Positions 1 to 8,087 of a stretch of DNA of 56,206 nt are shown here, piece after piece. Numbering within the stretch: the first letter of the stretch is position 1; every line of letters begins with the position of its first letter. The notes beneath the pieces were generated by a model. The model searched no databases. It was not told the DNA's origin and saw nothing but the letters and a program-made list of their open reading frames with translations. The position numbers were made by a program, and so were the translations under genes. Origin of the DNA: DASUEB01 sp036275295 (lineage in GTDB: Bacteria; Bacteroidota; Bacteroidia; Flavobacteriales_D; Luteibaculaceae); assembly GCA_036275295.1 (NCBI GenBank), contig DASUEB010000137.1, forward strand, positions 1 to 56,206, written 5' to 3'.

Positions 1-1719
1 CGGGAATCGGGTGCTGAAATTGATGGCACTCGACATGTTGATTTGCCTAAACCAATGCCGCTGAATATCCTGATCACCGAATACCGTTGAATCGTATTTA
101 TCGACCTTGAATACCCTGACGTTGCTGAAATAGGCCTGCTGACCCGTTTCGGCGTTTGTGGTATTGATAAAAAGGGCCGGACCCTGCTGCGATGAACTCC
201 AGAGGGTTTGGAACGGTTGCTTCAAGGCGTTTAGCCTGGTATCACAGGCCAACTTATATTGATCCTCCCAAGCCCGCTCCAGTGCTATGGCGCGATCGGT
301 TTTTGGCCAATATACGGGCAGAAAATACCCCAATATCTCAGCAAAGGCAAGTTTGGCAATGGTGACGGAAAGAAAATCGCCTTCAAAAAAAACCTTTGTA
401 GACGCAGGCAATTCCTTACTGGGCACCTCGCTCCTGTAGTTCATTGCGTAAAAAACCGACAATCCCAAAGAACCTCCCGAGACCCCGCTTAACGTGTAGA
501 GATGTTCTCTAAAGAAGGGATTTTGCTCCTGCAAGTAAGCCAGTGTCGCAGCTGTAAATGCTCCGGTGCGCAAGGCACCACCTTCGGCCGCAATGAAAAT
601 AACGGGGACCTTTCCAGTGGTATCGCCTGTTGCATGCACCCGTTTTTCCAATGCGTCAAACCATTGGGCAAAATGTTGATCCAGATATGGCCTATCCTGC
701 TGCTTGTGGTCACCGGAATAGATGAACACAGGATGATCTTCGTTGAAGTAGGAACAGGCCACAAAGTAGATGAATAAGACCAATCGATAATACCCAAATC
801 CCCATATCGGTTTGAAGTCATCCAGGATGTGTAATCCTAAATAGAAAACCTGCCAGGTACCCAATGCAGCGCAGATGATTCCAAGCGAACCCAGACGGTG
901 AAAAAACTGCGGTTGATCAATCCAGACCGCAAGGGCTAAAACACCAACAGACAGGATAAAAAGAGACCAGAAACGGCTGAAAAGCGTTTTGAAATAAGCT
1001 GCCTTCAATCGCACCATGCCCACCGCAATACCGCCCTCGCGCTGAATAGAGCCAACAAATACCAGGTGCTGGGGTAAAAAAGACTGGTCTTTGTTCTGCG
1101 CTTCAAGAATAAAATCTGAGGGTTGCAGGCCTTCGGAATACGGTAAATTGATGCGTATAGGCTCAAAAATGCCCTGTAATTTGTGGTAGATATCTTTTTC
1201 CTTCACGGGTGCTATCCACGCGCGAAACCAGCGCAGCGAGCGAAAGAAATCGTACAACAGACTGCCGCGAAAGAGAATCAAGACAAAAAACACAAACAAC
1301 ACCGCTATGTAAATCCACTTTCGATCATCCATGTATTCGAAGTTGTACACCACTGCCATGCCAAAACCCATCCAAACCACCAGCACGGGTATGTAGCCCG
1401 ATGCCTTGATGATCCAGTTTTGAAATCGCTTGCGCCATGCCACTCTATCGGGCGACAAGCCAATGGAACTGTTGTCGGACATGTAAATGATCAATCGAAC
1501 GGTGAACTTGGTTGAAACACTCCAGAACAGCAAAGCCAGCAACATAAATGCCGAGCTGGTGAAGTTTTTTTTACCCGTTACCGTAGCATCCTCCACCACG
1601 CTCCACAGGACATCCACCGATTGATCGGCCAATAAAAAGGCAAAAAGCGACAAAAACAGAAATAACAATACCAGCCATAGGCTTCTGACGATAATAAAGG
1701 CATCGGTTAAGCGGTTCAT
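1..1719 (-). CDS. Membrane-anchored patatin-like phospholipase, 3' end outside window
   Basis: Reading the minus strand from an ATG at 1719 gives 573 codons without a stop to the left edge, so the gene is cut by the window. The first ~340 residues contain about seven hydrophobic segments (for example LWLVLLFLFLSLFAFLLA near residue 15) separated by a soluble loop. A patatin domain follows: glycine-rich oxyanion segment EGGALRTGAF near residue 380, nucleophile elbow GVSGGS near 412, and SAINFSTRFP just before the edge. The catalytic Asp (DGG) would lie beyond the edge. Patatin-like proteins hydrolyse acyl-lipid esters; here the catalytic domain is probably held at the inner membrane. Substrate unknown. 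Confidence 0.85.
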   Translation of the reverse strand, partial: MNRLTDAFIIVRSLWLVLLFLFLSLFAFLLADQSVDVLWSVVEDATVTGKKNFTSSAFMLLALLFWSVSTKFTVRLIIYMSDNSSIGLSPDRVAWRKRFQNWIIKASGYIPVLVVWMGFGMAVVYNFEYMDDRKWIYIAVLFVFFVLILFRGSLLYDFFRSLRWFRAWIAPVKEKDIYHKLQGIFEPIRINLPYSEGLQPSDFILEAQNKDQSFLPQHLVFVGSIQREGGIAVGMVRLKAAYFKTLFSRFWSLFILSVGVLALAVWIDQPQFFHRLGSLGIICAALGTWQVFYLGLHILDDFKPIWGFGYYRLVLFIYFVACSYFNEDHPVFIYSGDHKQQDRPYLDQHFAQWFDALEKRVHATGDTTGKVPVIFIAAEGGALRTGAFTAATLAYLQEQNPFFREHLYTLSGVSGGSLGLSVFYAMNYRSEVPSKELPASTKVFFEGDFLSVTIAKLAFAEILGYFLPVYWPKTDRAIALERAWEDQYKLACDTRLNALKQPFQTLWSSSQQGPALFINTTNAETGQQAYFSNVRVFKVDKYDSTVFGDQDIQRHWFRQINMSSAINFSTRFP

Positions 1720-2030
1720 AGGATTGATGTTACAGGGTTTTACTAAGGGATATGAGATTTATTCAAAACTCATCAGCTGCCATTGAATGGATTGCGGCCA
1801 TGCGATCCTCTTGGCAAAAAATCAATCAGCACCCAAACTCCACTTAACAGCACAGTCAATCATTCCACCTTGCCATTGCCTCTTCTTGCCATTAATGGCA
1901 ATCAACACAAATCCGCTTTACACCTTCTATTCACATTTTGGGGAGGTTAATACCCCCCTTTAAACTACTGTTATCCTTGCTCTGCGCTCCTGATTGGGTT
2001 GGAAATATCTCACCCATCTTCGCGTACCGA
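1720..2030. other. Intergenic region (311 bp) with GCCATT/AATGGC palindromes
   Basis: No credible gene. It lies upstream of the patatin-like gene and downstream of the NYN gene, both on the minus strand. It contains the perfect 16-bp palindrome TTGCCATTAATGGCAA (1886-1901), a related 11-bp palindrome CCATTGAATGG (1780-1790) and a half-site TTGCCATTG (1870-1878). The shared half-site suggests a dimeric regulator of the patatin-like gene, but no adjacent regulator is seen. Function is inferred. Confidence 0.4.
1886..1901. repeat. Perfect 16-bp palindrome upstream of patatin-like gene
   Basis: TTGCCATTAATGGCAA is its own reverse complement. It sits about 170 bp upstream of the patatin-like start at 1719. 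The core GCCATT/AATGGC recurs as CCATTGAATGG at 1780-1790. No T-run follows, so an operator is more likely than a terminator. Confidence 0.45.
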
Positions 2031-2774
2031 TCACTTCAGCCTCAGGTATATCAAACGAATGTTTCCGGAGCCTCCCATTCGCTCATCGATCTCAAAACGC
2101 TTGATATCCTTTATCAACGGGAGCAATTTCTGAAATCCAAAATTCCTCGGATCAAAATCGGGTTGCTTTTTGAGGATGTAACTGCCTAAGCTGCCCAAAA
2201 ATGTCCATCCCGACTCGTCGGCCAGCTCATTCACACTCTCGGTGATGATGCGAATGGTTTCGGCATCTACTTTACTATCCGATATCGCCCGTGTTTGGTT
2301 CTTTTTGTTCGATTTTGCGGGGGGTTTGGGCTCCGATTTGGCGGTTCGCAAGATTTCGAGGTAAATAAATTTGTTGCAGGCCGCAATGAAGGGTTTGGGT
2401 GTTTTCTTCTCGCCAAAGCCAATTACCGTCATGCCGGCTTCGCGCAAACGCGTTGCCAAACGGGTAAAATCGCTATCGCTTGAAACGATGCAAAATCCGT
2501 TTACCTTTTCGGAGTATAAAATGTCCATGGCGTCAATAATCAAAGCACTGTCGCTGGAGTTCTTACCCGTAGTATAGCTGTACTGTTGAATAGGTGTAAT
2601 GGCATTCTCGAGTAGCACCCCTTTCCATCCTGAGACGGTGGGTTGGGTCCAATCGGCATAAATGCGTTTAATGGTAGGGGTGCCATTGCGGGCAATTTCC
2701 TCCATCATTTCTTTCACGTGGGCGTAGGGTACATTATCGGCATCAATTAAGACAGCCAGTTTATCGTCGGTCAT
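2031..2774 (-). CDS. NYN-domain (PIN-like) putative ribonuclease with OST-HTH/LOTUS domain
   Basis: The N-terminal ~150 residues are a NYN/DUF88 (LabA-like) PIN-fold domain with the acidic motifs LAVLIDADN (residues ~6-14), SDSALIIDAMD and SSDSDFTRLATRLREAG, which would bind catalytic metal. A basic linker (KSNKKNQTR) leads to a C-terminal OST-HTH/LOTUS-type domain that in this family is thought to bind RNA. This architecture is common in bacteria and predicts RNA binding or cleavage; targets are unknown. I chose ATG 2774 because the conserved IDADN strand begins immediately after it; an ATG at 2840 would add 22 residues of no family character. Confidence 0.85.
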   Translation of the reverse strand: MTDDKLAVLIDADNVPYAHVKEMMEEIARNGTPTIKRIYADWTQPTVSGWKGVLLENAITPIQQYSYTTGKNSSDSALIIDAMDILYSEKVNGFCIVSSDSDFTRLATRLREAGMTVIGFGEKKTPKPFIAACNKFIYLEILRTAKSEPKPPAKSNKKNQTRAISDSKVDAETIRIITESVNELADESGWTFLGSLGSYILKKQPDFDPRNFGFQKLLPLIKDIKRFEIDERMGGSGNIRLIYLRLK

Positions 2775-3075
2775 GCGTGTGGGTTCAGTAATTTGGGGCA
2801 GGATGTTCCGAAAGACTACCGCTTGTTTACGAATAATCAAGCGGTTACATGCTTATTAAAGAACGGAATGTACGATTTAATTCCCAATTCACATCCAACT
2901 TCCCTCCCCGCGCCCGTAATTTAAACGCGGCAAACCACTCTTAAGCCTTGTTAACCCTTAACAAATCGGGCTTTGTTGACAAAATCTAAAAATTAAAAGT
3001 ATCCCGTTACCATTTAAGTTGACCCGTGAAATGATGAGAAACAGGCGGGCGAACCCGCGGTGTTACACCATTGAA
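2775..3075. other. Intergenic region with inverted repeats
   Basis: No gene seen between the NYN gene start and the end of the phosphatidyltransferase gene, both on the minus strand. It holds TTGTTAA-CCC-TTAACAA (2948-2964), a perfect 7-bp inverted repeat that could be a protein site upstream of the NYN gene, and the hairpin at 3045-3058. The stretch 2840-2945 shows nothing I can interpret. Confidence 0.4.
3045..3069 (-). terminator. UUCG-loop hairpin after the phosphatidyltransferase gene
   Basis: On the minus strand, immediately after the stop at 3076, the palindrome GGTGTAACACC (3059-3069) is followed by GCGGG-TTCG-CCCGC (3045-3058), a stable tetraloop hairpin. The tail TGTTTCTC is only weakly U-rich, so termination efficiency is uncertain. 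Confidence 0.5.
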
Positions 3076-3684
3076 TTATCCGTTGAGCCATTTGTTTCTT
3101 TTAATGGGAATTCCCCGCCGAATGAGCCATGCGTGATACGAGCTGGGAATGTCGTTCTGCCACTTGGGCAACAGCAGGATGATTAACATTACGTCGGTCT
3201 GTGAAATCAACCCCCAAACCACCGTGAAATGCAGATACCTCTCCCCTTGTCCAAACCCGATACTGGCAATGAAGAAAAAGAGCAAACACAATCCCCATAA
3301 TTTGGACAAGAAGGCGTGCGTGCAGGTCTCGCGTTTGAAACGAATGATACTTATCAAATAACAGAGAACTTCGGTCATTACCACTGCGCCGCAGGCCCAG
3401 CGGTGATCGTAAAACACATTCGGATCAAAAATGCACGCCGAAATGGCAATCGACACCCAAAAAATCAAATCGACCTGACTGTCTAGGCGCCTTAAAAAAG
3501 GGCTTGAAATACCCATACGGCGGGCAATGATTCCGTCGAATACGTCCGTTAGTAATCCGAGTACAATGAATCCGACCAGTACAAATCGAGCCGGATGACC
3601 CCATTGCAAACTGACGACGATCATAACAGGGGCCAGAAGCAATCGGGTATACACGAGCAAAAAGGGGATGGAAAAATACTTCAT
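3076..3684 (-). CDS. CDP-alcohol phosphatidyltransferase family membrane protein
   Basis: About six transmembrane helices over 202 residues. It carries the CDP-alcohol phosphotransferase signature DGIIARR...LRRLDSQVD (residues ~49-72), which binds CDP-diacylglycerol or a related CDP-linked donor and two metal ions at the cytoplasmic membrane. Against the classical DG-x2-AR-x8-G-x3-D-x3-D motif, all aspartates and the arginine are present but the glycine is a leucine. The acceptor alcohol cannot be assigned; PgsA and Pss are related but distinct. The gene stands alone on the minus strand and is divergent from the Crp/Fnr regulator of the sulfur cluster. A -7-like TACCTTGC lies at 3689-3696. 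Confidence 0.8.
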   Translation of the reverse strand: MKYFSIPFLLVYTRLLLAPVMIVVSLQWGHPARFVLVGFIVLGLLTDVFDGIIARRMGISSPFLRRLDSQVDLIFWVSIAISACIFDPNVFYDHRWACGAVVMTEVLCYLISIIRFKRETCTHAFLSKLWGLCLLFFFIASIGFGQGERYLHFTVVWGLISQTDVMLIILLLPKWQNDIPSSYHAWLIRRGIPIKRNKWLNG

Positions 3685-3763
3685 AAAAGCAAGGTACTAT
3701 TATTCCCTGAGGTTAAAAACTCGCATACCAAATAGGCGAATGCCAGCGCCGAAAAACAGATCA

Positions 3764-3809
3764 AGGTGACTTAGGTCACCTAAACGATGAGCAAAACAGT
3801 GCACATTTG
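3764..3809 (+). promoter_or_regulatory. Sulfur-regulon operator 1 and promoter (autoregulation)
   Basis: Perfect inverted repeat AGGTGAC-TTAG-GTCACCT (3764-3781), followed by a -7-like CACATTTG (3802-3809). The repeat centre (3772.5) lies 36.5 nt upstream of the last base of the TTTG element, the same distance as at the two other sites (4607-4652 and 9489-9534). The predicted start of transcription (~3816) puts the operator near -43, a class II Crp/Fnr activator position. A second -7-like TAACTTTA at 3813-3820 is also possible. Confidence 0.65.
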
Positions 3810-3825
3810 GCGTAACTTTAGACCA

Positions 3826-4416
3826 ATGATTCCAGAATCACTCCTTGCAGCCCTTGATAACTCTCAAAAGGTAGTGTTGCCTAAGGGCACCATCATTCAG
3901 GATTTTGACAAATACATACGGCAAATTCCGTTCGTTACCTCGGGCAGTGTGAAAGTGATGACTGAGGATGCCAATGGCCGCGAGATTATTCTATATCACC
4001 TTAAGGCCGGCGACAGCTGTGTAGCCTCGATTCTCGGTGCCCTGACACAAAGCTCCAGCAAAATAAGAGCCATAACCTTAGAGGATACCGAACTGGTGAT
4101 GCTCAAACCCGAATTGATGCGCAAGCTTTTGCTGGAAAATCCGGTATGGCTCGATTTTTTTGTGCAATTGTATCAAACCCGTTTCGAAGAGCTGTTGCAA
4201 GCCATTACCAATGTGGGCTTCAAACAATTAGATCAAAGGGTAGAGGAATGGTTAAAAGAGCGATCCAAACTGCTTCAAACACGGGTATTCCTCATCACAC
4301 ATAAGGAAATTGCCGAGGAATTTGGCACATCGAGAGAGGTGATCAGTCGGGTGCTCAAAAAACTAGAACAAGAGGGCATCCTAAAATTGGGTCGAGGCCG
4401 ACTTATCATGAAATAA
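3826..4416 (+). CDS. Crp/Fnr-family regulator of the sulfur cluster
   Basis: 196 residues. An N-terminal cyclic-nucleotide-binding-type beta-barrel sensor (to ~115), a dimerisation helix and a C-terminal winged helix with recognition segment THKEIAEEFGTSREVISRVLKKLE. The Fnr 4Fe-4S cysteines and the cAMP-binding arginine motif are absent. The only cysteine, C65 in GDSC, sits in the sensor domain, a plausible site for persulfide or redox modification. I chose ATG 3826 because the promoter/operator (3764-3809) occupies the sequence around the upstream in-frame ATG at 3787. Identical operators before the TauE and CstB-like genes suggest that this protein activates them and itself; that is inference from position. 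Confidence 0.85.
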   Translation: MIPESLLAALDNSQKVVLPKGTIIQDFDKYIRQIPFVTSGSVKVMTEDANGREIILYHLKAGDSCVASILGALTQSSSKIRAITLEDTELVMLKPELMRKLLLENPVWLDFFVQLYQTRFEELLQAITNVGFKQLDQRVEEWLKERSKLLQTRVFLITHKEIAEEFGTSREVISRVLKKLEQEGILKLGRGRLIMK

Positions 4417-4606
4417 CACTTCATTACCTAAGGCACCAGGCCTATAACAAGCTCTATCATCCATACGACCACGGTCTCACAAAGGGCGTTTTGGTTACTT
4501 GCTGCATTCAAAAGTTTTGCCCCAATATTCAAACCGCGTTGATTCGGCAACGTTGATTATTCCTGCGTCTTAAAACCTTTAGAACACGGAACGTTTGCGA
4601 GTCGAT

Positions 4607-4652
4607 GTGTAACTCAAGTCACCGTCTTTGCCATTCCAGCCATCGACCTTTG
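4607..4652 (+). promoter_or_regulatory. Sulfur-regulon operator 2 and promoter (tauE operon)
   Basis: GTGTAACTCAAGTCACCGT (4607-4625), with imperfect inverted repeat GTAAC-TCAA-GTCAC centred at 4615.5, then a -7-like GACCTTTG (4645-4652). The spacing of 36.5 nt to the end of TTTG matches operators 1 and 3, and 16 of 19 bases match operator 3. It lies upstream of ATG 4671 with a short predicted leader of ~12 nt. Confidence 0.7.
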
Positions 4653-4670
4653 TATCACAAAACAAGAACA

Positions 4671-5474
4671 ATGGAACTACTTGGATACACAGGTGCCATA
4701 TTGATGGGCCTATCGTTAGGATTAATTGGCGGCGGAGGATCCATCCTCACCGTACCGATATTGGTTTATTTATTTTCTATCGATGCCGTGCTTGCTACAG
4801 CCTATTCCCTATTTATCGTGGGAGCTACTAGCTTGATCGGTTCATTTTCGCACATGAAGATGGGCAATATTCATTGGCGAACGGCTATTGTATTTGGTAT
4901 GCCTTCGATCGCCAGCGTGTTTTTAACCCGGGCTTTTGTAGTACCCGCTATGCCTCAACGTTTAATCGACCTCAATGGGTGGGTACTATCAAAACCGACT
5001 GGATTGATTGTGTTATTTGCCTTGATAATGGTTTTGGCCGCCTACAGCATGATTCGCAAAAGCAAACCATCCAGCCGGGCCTTATCACCTGATTCTGCTG
5101 AGCCCTCTTTCAATTACCCCCTCATTTTACTGGAAGGGATCATTGTTGGCACTATAACCGGGCTGGTGGGTGCTGGGGGCGGTTTTTTGATTATTCCCGC
5201 TTTGGTAATTTTAGCCAAACTGCCCATGAAACAAGCCGTTGGAACTTCACTGGTAATCATCGCAGCCAAATCGCTCCTCGGATTCATGGGCGACCTGCGA
5301 GGTGACGAAACGATTGATTGGGGCTTTCTATTGACTTTCACCGCTATCGCCGCAGTTGGCATTGTTTTTGGCTCCATGCTATCGAAGCGAATCAGTGGTG
5401 AGAAACTCAAGCCTGCTTTCGGCTGGTTTGTGCTCATCATGGGGACCTACATCCTGATAAAAGAACTGCTATAA
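4671..5474 (+). CDS. TauE/SafE-family sulfite/sulfonate exporter
   Basis: 267 residues with about eight transmembrane helices in two repeats, each opening with the family's glycine-rich motif: GLIGGGGSILTVPIL (~16-30) and GLVGAGGGFLIIPAL (~165-179). TauE/SafE proteins move sulfite, sulfonates or related sulfur anions across the inner membrane. Export of sulfite made during persulfide oxidation fits the neighbours, and TauE is also found next to CstB in staphylococcal cst operons. ATG 4671 is preferred over the in-frame ATG at 4605 because the earlier codon lies inside the operator/promoter. First gene of a probable six-gene operon ending with the porin. Confidence 0.88.
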   Translation: MELLGYTGAILMGLSLGLIGGGGSILTVPILVYLFSIDAVLATAYSLFIVGATSLIGSFSHMKMGNIHWRTAIVFGMPSIASVFLTRAFVVPAMPQRLIDLNGWVLSKPTGLIVLFALIMVLAAYSMIRKSKPSSRALSPDSAEPSFNYPLILLEGIIVGTITGLVGAGGGFLIIPALVILAKLPMKQAVGTSLVIIAAKSLLGFMGDLRGDETIDWGFLLTFTAIAAVGIVFGSMLSKRISGEKLKPAFGWFVLIMGTYILIKELL

Positions 5475-5519
5475 AGGCTATTCACTCAACAAGCTTTCTG
5501 CGGTTCCTCTTTTTAAGAG

Positions 5520-5545
5520 TACCCCATGGTTTAAAATATGGGGTA
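5520..5545 (+). repeat. Perfect 8-bp stem hairpin between tauE and rhodanese genes
   Basis: TACCCCAT at 5520-5527 pairs with ATGGGGTA at 5538-5545 around a 10-nt loop. No T-run follows, so it is more likely an mRNA processing or stability element, or a protein site, inside the operon than a terminator. Confidence 0.5.
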
Positions 5546-5590
5546 TAGCCAAAACGAATCTCTACAAACAACTAAACACCTTCTAAAACC

Positions 5591-5932
5591 ATGCTCAAAC
5601 AAATCTATCAACTATTTAAATCTAAAAACATGAATTACAAGAACATCAACGCCAAAGACTTCAATGAATTGGCAAAAAAGTCGGAGACGGTTATACTAGA
5701 CGTTCGCTCGGCTGCAGAATATAAATCGGGGACCATACCAGGGGCTCAAACTGGATTTGACTTTTTAAGCGGTGAGTTCAGCAGAAAAATCAATCAGTTG
5801 GATCCCAATACCACCTATCTGATTTACTGTCGCAGCGGAAACCGAAGCGGTGCGGCTTGCTCACAACTGAGTTCCAAAGGATTTACCCAGGTCTATAATC
5901 TGACGGGGGGAATAGGACAATGGAGGCCTTAA
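5591..5932 (+). CDS. Single-domain rhodanese (sulfurtransferase)
   Basis: 113 residues forming one rhodanese domain. The active-site loop YCRSGNRSG has its catalytic cysteine at C80, and the CH2-type motif LDVRSAAEYKSGTIPGA is at ~36-52. It has no signal peptide and should be a cytoplasmic sulfane-sulfur carrier that could hand sulfur to or from the persulfide dioxygenase or YeeE/YedE proteins. A start at 5630 would give a 100-residue protein and cannot be excluded; the N-terminal extension LKQIYQLFKSK resembles those of phylum homologues. A 19-nt gap precedes the next gene. Confidence 0.9.
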   Translation: MLKQIYQLFKSKNMNYKNINAKDFNELAKKSETVILDVRSAAEYKSGTIPGAQTGFDFLSGEFSRKINQLDPNTTYLIYCRSGNRSGAACSQLSSKGFTQVYNLTGGIGQWRP

Positions 5933-5951
5933 TGTAAACGAATCAAAACAC

Positions 5952-6512
5952 ATGGAAACACTACAACAACCTTGGCCCTGGTGGGCGGCTGGAATCGCAA
6001 TTGGATTGACGGTACCTGCACTTCTCATTCTGGGAAACAAACACTTTGGCTTGTCGGCCAACCTTAGACACGCTTGTGCAGCCTGTTTTCCGGGATCGAT
6101 CAAGTTTTTCAAATACGATTGGAAGAAGGAGAGCTGGAATTTGTTTTTTGCGCTGGGAACCGCCGCCGGTGCATTTCTTGCAAGTACCCTGTTAGCCAAT
6201 CCAGAACCTATCCAAATTGCTCCATCGCTGGCAAGCGATCTGCAACAAGCGGGTATCACCCAACTTGAAAACCCGGTTCCCGTTGATCTTTTCTCATGGT
6301 CATCTTTATTGAGTCTGCGCGGATTTCTATTCATGGTTGGGGGCGGCTTCCTGATTGGATTTGGCTCGCGCTATGCGGGTGGCTGCACATCGGGTCACGC
6401 CATCATGGGATTAAGCACATTGCAATGGCCATCGCTGGTAGCAACCTGCTGCTTTATGGTAGGCGGCTTCGCCACGGCTCAATGGCTGGTTCCCTTCCTT
6501 TTGACCCTTTAA
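5952..6512 (+). CDS. YeeE/YedE-family sulfur transporter, first half
   Basis: 186 residues with about five transmembrane helices and the family hallmark GSRYAGGCTSGHAIMGLS (~139-156), whose Cys lines the thiosulfate pathway in YeeE/TsuA-type proteins. In many bacteria the transporter is one ~350-residue chain with two such repeats; here it is split into two consecutive genes that presumably form a heteromer. Likely imports thiosulfate or moves sulfane sulfur. A further Cys pair occurs in RHACAACFPG (~37-46). Confidence 0.9.
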   Translation: METLQQPWPWWAAGIAIGLTVPALLILGNKHFGLSANLRHACAACFPGSIKFFKYDWKKESWNLFFALGTAAGAFLASTLLANPEPIQIAPSLASDLQQAGITQLENPVPVDLFSWSSLLSLRGFLFMVGGGFLIGFGSRYAGGCTSGHAIMGLSTLQWPSLVATCCFMVGGFATAQWLVPFLLTL

Positions 6513-6531
6513 CTCACCTGAACAAAAAACG

Positions 6532-7020
6532 ATGAAAACAACTGATTTTGAAGTGCGATCTCAAGACACCATGTGCGTCAACGAATCGAAACTAAAGCCA
6601 CATCCGTGGTGGTATAATTTTAAGTACGCTTTCGTCGGCGTATTTTTTGGAATTGCTTTTGTAAAGGCCGAAATCATCAGCTGGTTTCGGATACAGGAAA
6701 TGTTCCGACTGGAATCTTTTCACATGTATGGCATCATCGGAACCGGTGTGGCCTTAGCGGCCCTCTCGGTATGGATCATTCGCCGTTGGAAGGTTAAGAC
6801 TATCCATGGTGAGACCATTCACTTTACCCCGAAAACCTTTAGCAAAGGTCAAGTTTTTGGCGGATTGATTTTTGGAGTTGGATGGGCATTGACTGGCGCG
6901 TGTCCAGGACCACTTTTTGCTCAGCTTGGGTCGGGGATCACTGTGGTAGTGGTAATCATTGCCAGCGCTATTGCTGGAACTTGGGTTTACGGTTACTTCC
7001 GGGAGCGACTCCCGCATTAA
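6532..7020 (+). CDS. YeeE/YedE-family sulfur transporter, second half (DUF6691-type)
   Basis: 162 residues, four hydrophobic segments. The second repeat hallmark GWALTGACPGPLFAQLGSG (~121-139) carries the conserved Cys of the family. It begins 19 nt after the first half and the two should work together. A long hydrophilic N-terminus (~25 residues) precedes the first helix. Position between the rhodanese and the dihaem cytochrome supports a role in thiosulfate handling. Confidence 0.88.
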   Translation: MKTTDFEVRSQDTMCVNESKLKPHPWWYNFKYAFVGVFFGIAFVKAEIISWFRIQEMFRLESFHMYGIIGTGVALAALSVWIIRRWKVKTIHGETIHFTPKTFSKGQVFGGLIFGVGWALTGACPGPLFAQLGSGITVVVVIIASAIAGTWVYGYFRERLPH

Positions 7021-7031
7021 AACAGCATGTT

Positions 7032-8081
7032 ATGGATGATCCTGTCAAACAAGAGCGCCGGTACTTACGCAGTATACAACGCTTACTCAATTTAGCCGTA
7101 TTTCTGTTGGTTATCATTTTGATTCAATTTCTCTTTTTGGTCTTTGGTGTTCCACATCTTCCCAAAAAAAGAGCCGTATGGCGCGATGCACCTACAACTG
7201 AGGCGGAACAAAAAAAGATACCGGCTTTTTTTTCGGGTGAGGTATGGAAGGCTCCAATACTTTCCGACTCGGTCCATTTAAAAAATCTAAATCAACTGAA
7301 GTACGGCGAAGAGCTCATCAAAAATACATCGCTTTATTTCGGGCCCAAAGGGAAGATACGCGCCATTAGCAACGGAATGAATTGTCAAAATTGTCATTTA
7401 CAAGCCGGCACTGCTCCATTTGGCAATAATTACGGAGCGGTATTTGCAACCTATCCGAAATACCGAGCCAGAAGCGGAACCGTCGAAGATTTGGACAAAC
7501 GAGTAGACGATTGCTTTGAGCGCTCATTAAATGGGAGAGCTCCCGCCAAACAATCGATTGAGAAAAAAGCCATAGTGGCTTACATCGAATGGCTGGGAAA
7601 ACAGGTTGAGAAGGGTAAAAAACCGCCTGGAAGCGGTATGGCAGAGCTAACCTACCTCGACAGAGCGGCTTCACCAGAAAAAGGACAGCGTCTTTATATG
7701 CAGAAATGCACCTCCTGTCATGGGGATGACGGACAAGGCAGGTTCAATGAGCTCGGAACCGCATACCTGTATCCTCCGCTTTGGGGTGATCACAGTTTTA
7801 ACGATGGAGCGGGATTAAATCGGATTTCGCGTATGGCTGGGTTTTTGAAAACCAATATGCCTTTGGGAGCCACCTACACCAACCCGCTGCTGACCGATAC
7901 CGAGGCTTGGGATATCGCCGCCTTTTTAATTTCAAAACCAAGACCACATAAAAACCAGAACTCCGATTGGCCAAATCGCGCTGAGAAACCCATTGACCTT
8001 GCTCTTCCTCCGTTCAGCGACCACAGAAGTATGGATCAGCACAAATACGGACCATTTGTTCCACTAAGTAGCGATAAATAA
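7032..8081 (+). CDS. tsdA: TsdA-like dihaem cytochrome c (probable thiosulfate dehydrogenase)
   Basis: 349 residues: an N-terminal membrane anchor (~19-40), then two cytochrome c domains with haem motifs CQNCH (C118-H122) and CTSCH (C226-H230). The TsdA hallmarks are present: YPKYRARSGTVEDLDKRVDDCFERSLNGR containing C161, which corresponds to the unusual cysteine ligand of haem 1 in TsdA, and YPPLWGDHSFNDGAGLNR. TsdA oxidises two thiosulfates to tetrathionate, or works in reverse as a tetrathionate reductase. I chose ATG 7032, 11 nt after the YedE gene; the longer frame to 6882 lies inside that gene. Membrane attachment would allow electron transfer to the respiratory chain. Confidence 0.82.
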   Translation: MDDPVKQERRYLRSIQRLLNLAVFLLVIILIQFLFLVFGVPHLPKKRAVWRDAPTTEAEQKKIPAFFSGEVWKAPILSDSVHLKNLNQLKYGEELIKNTSLYFGPKGKIRAISNGMNCQNCHLQAGTAPFGNNYGAVFATYPKYRARSGTVEDLDKRVDDCFERSLNGRAPAKQSIEKKAIVAYIEWLGKQVEKGKKPPGSGMAELTYLDRAASPEKGQRLYMQKCTSCHGDDGQGRFNELGTAYLYPPLWGDHSFNDGAGLNRISRMAGFLKTNMPLGATYTNPLLTDTEAWDIAAFLISKPRPHKNQNSDWPNRAEKPIDLALPPFSDHRSMDQHKYGPFVPLSSDK

Positions 8082-8087
8082 ATTTAT

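Noticed and set aside
259..1515. Several plus- and minus-strand open frames of 66-110 codons in the first 1.5 kb
   Set aside because: They are shadows of the single 573-codon minus-strand patatin-like frame that runs off the left edge.
3040..3078. tRNA-like sequence on the minus strand (GGTGTAACACC and GGTTC)
   Set aside because: It has D-arm and T-arm like words but no anticodon arm or acceptor stem; it is better explained as hairpins after the phosphatidyltransferase gene.
6882..7031. Extended N-terminus of the TsdA-like frame
   Set aside because: It lies within the YedE gene in another frame; a proper membrane anchor begins at ATG 7032.
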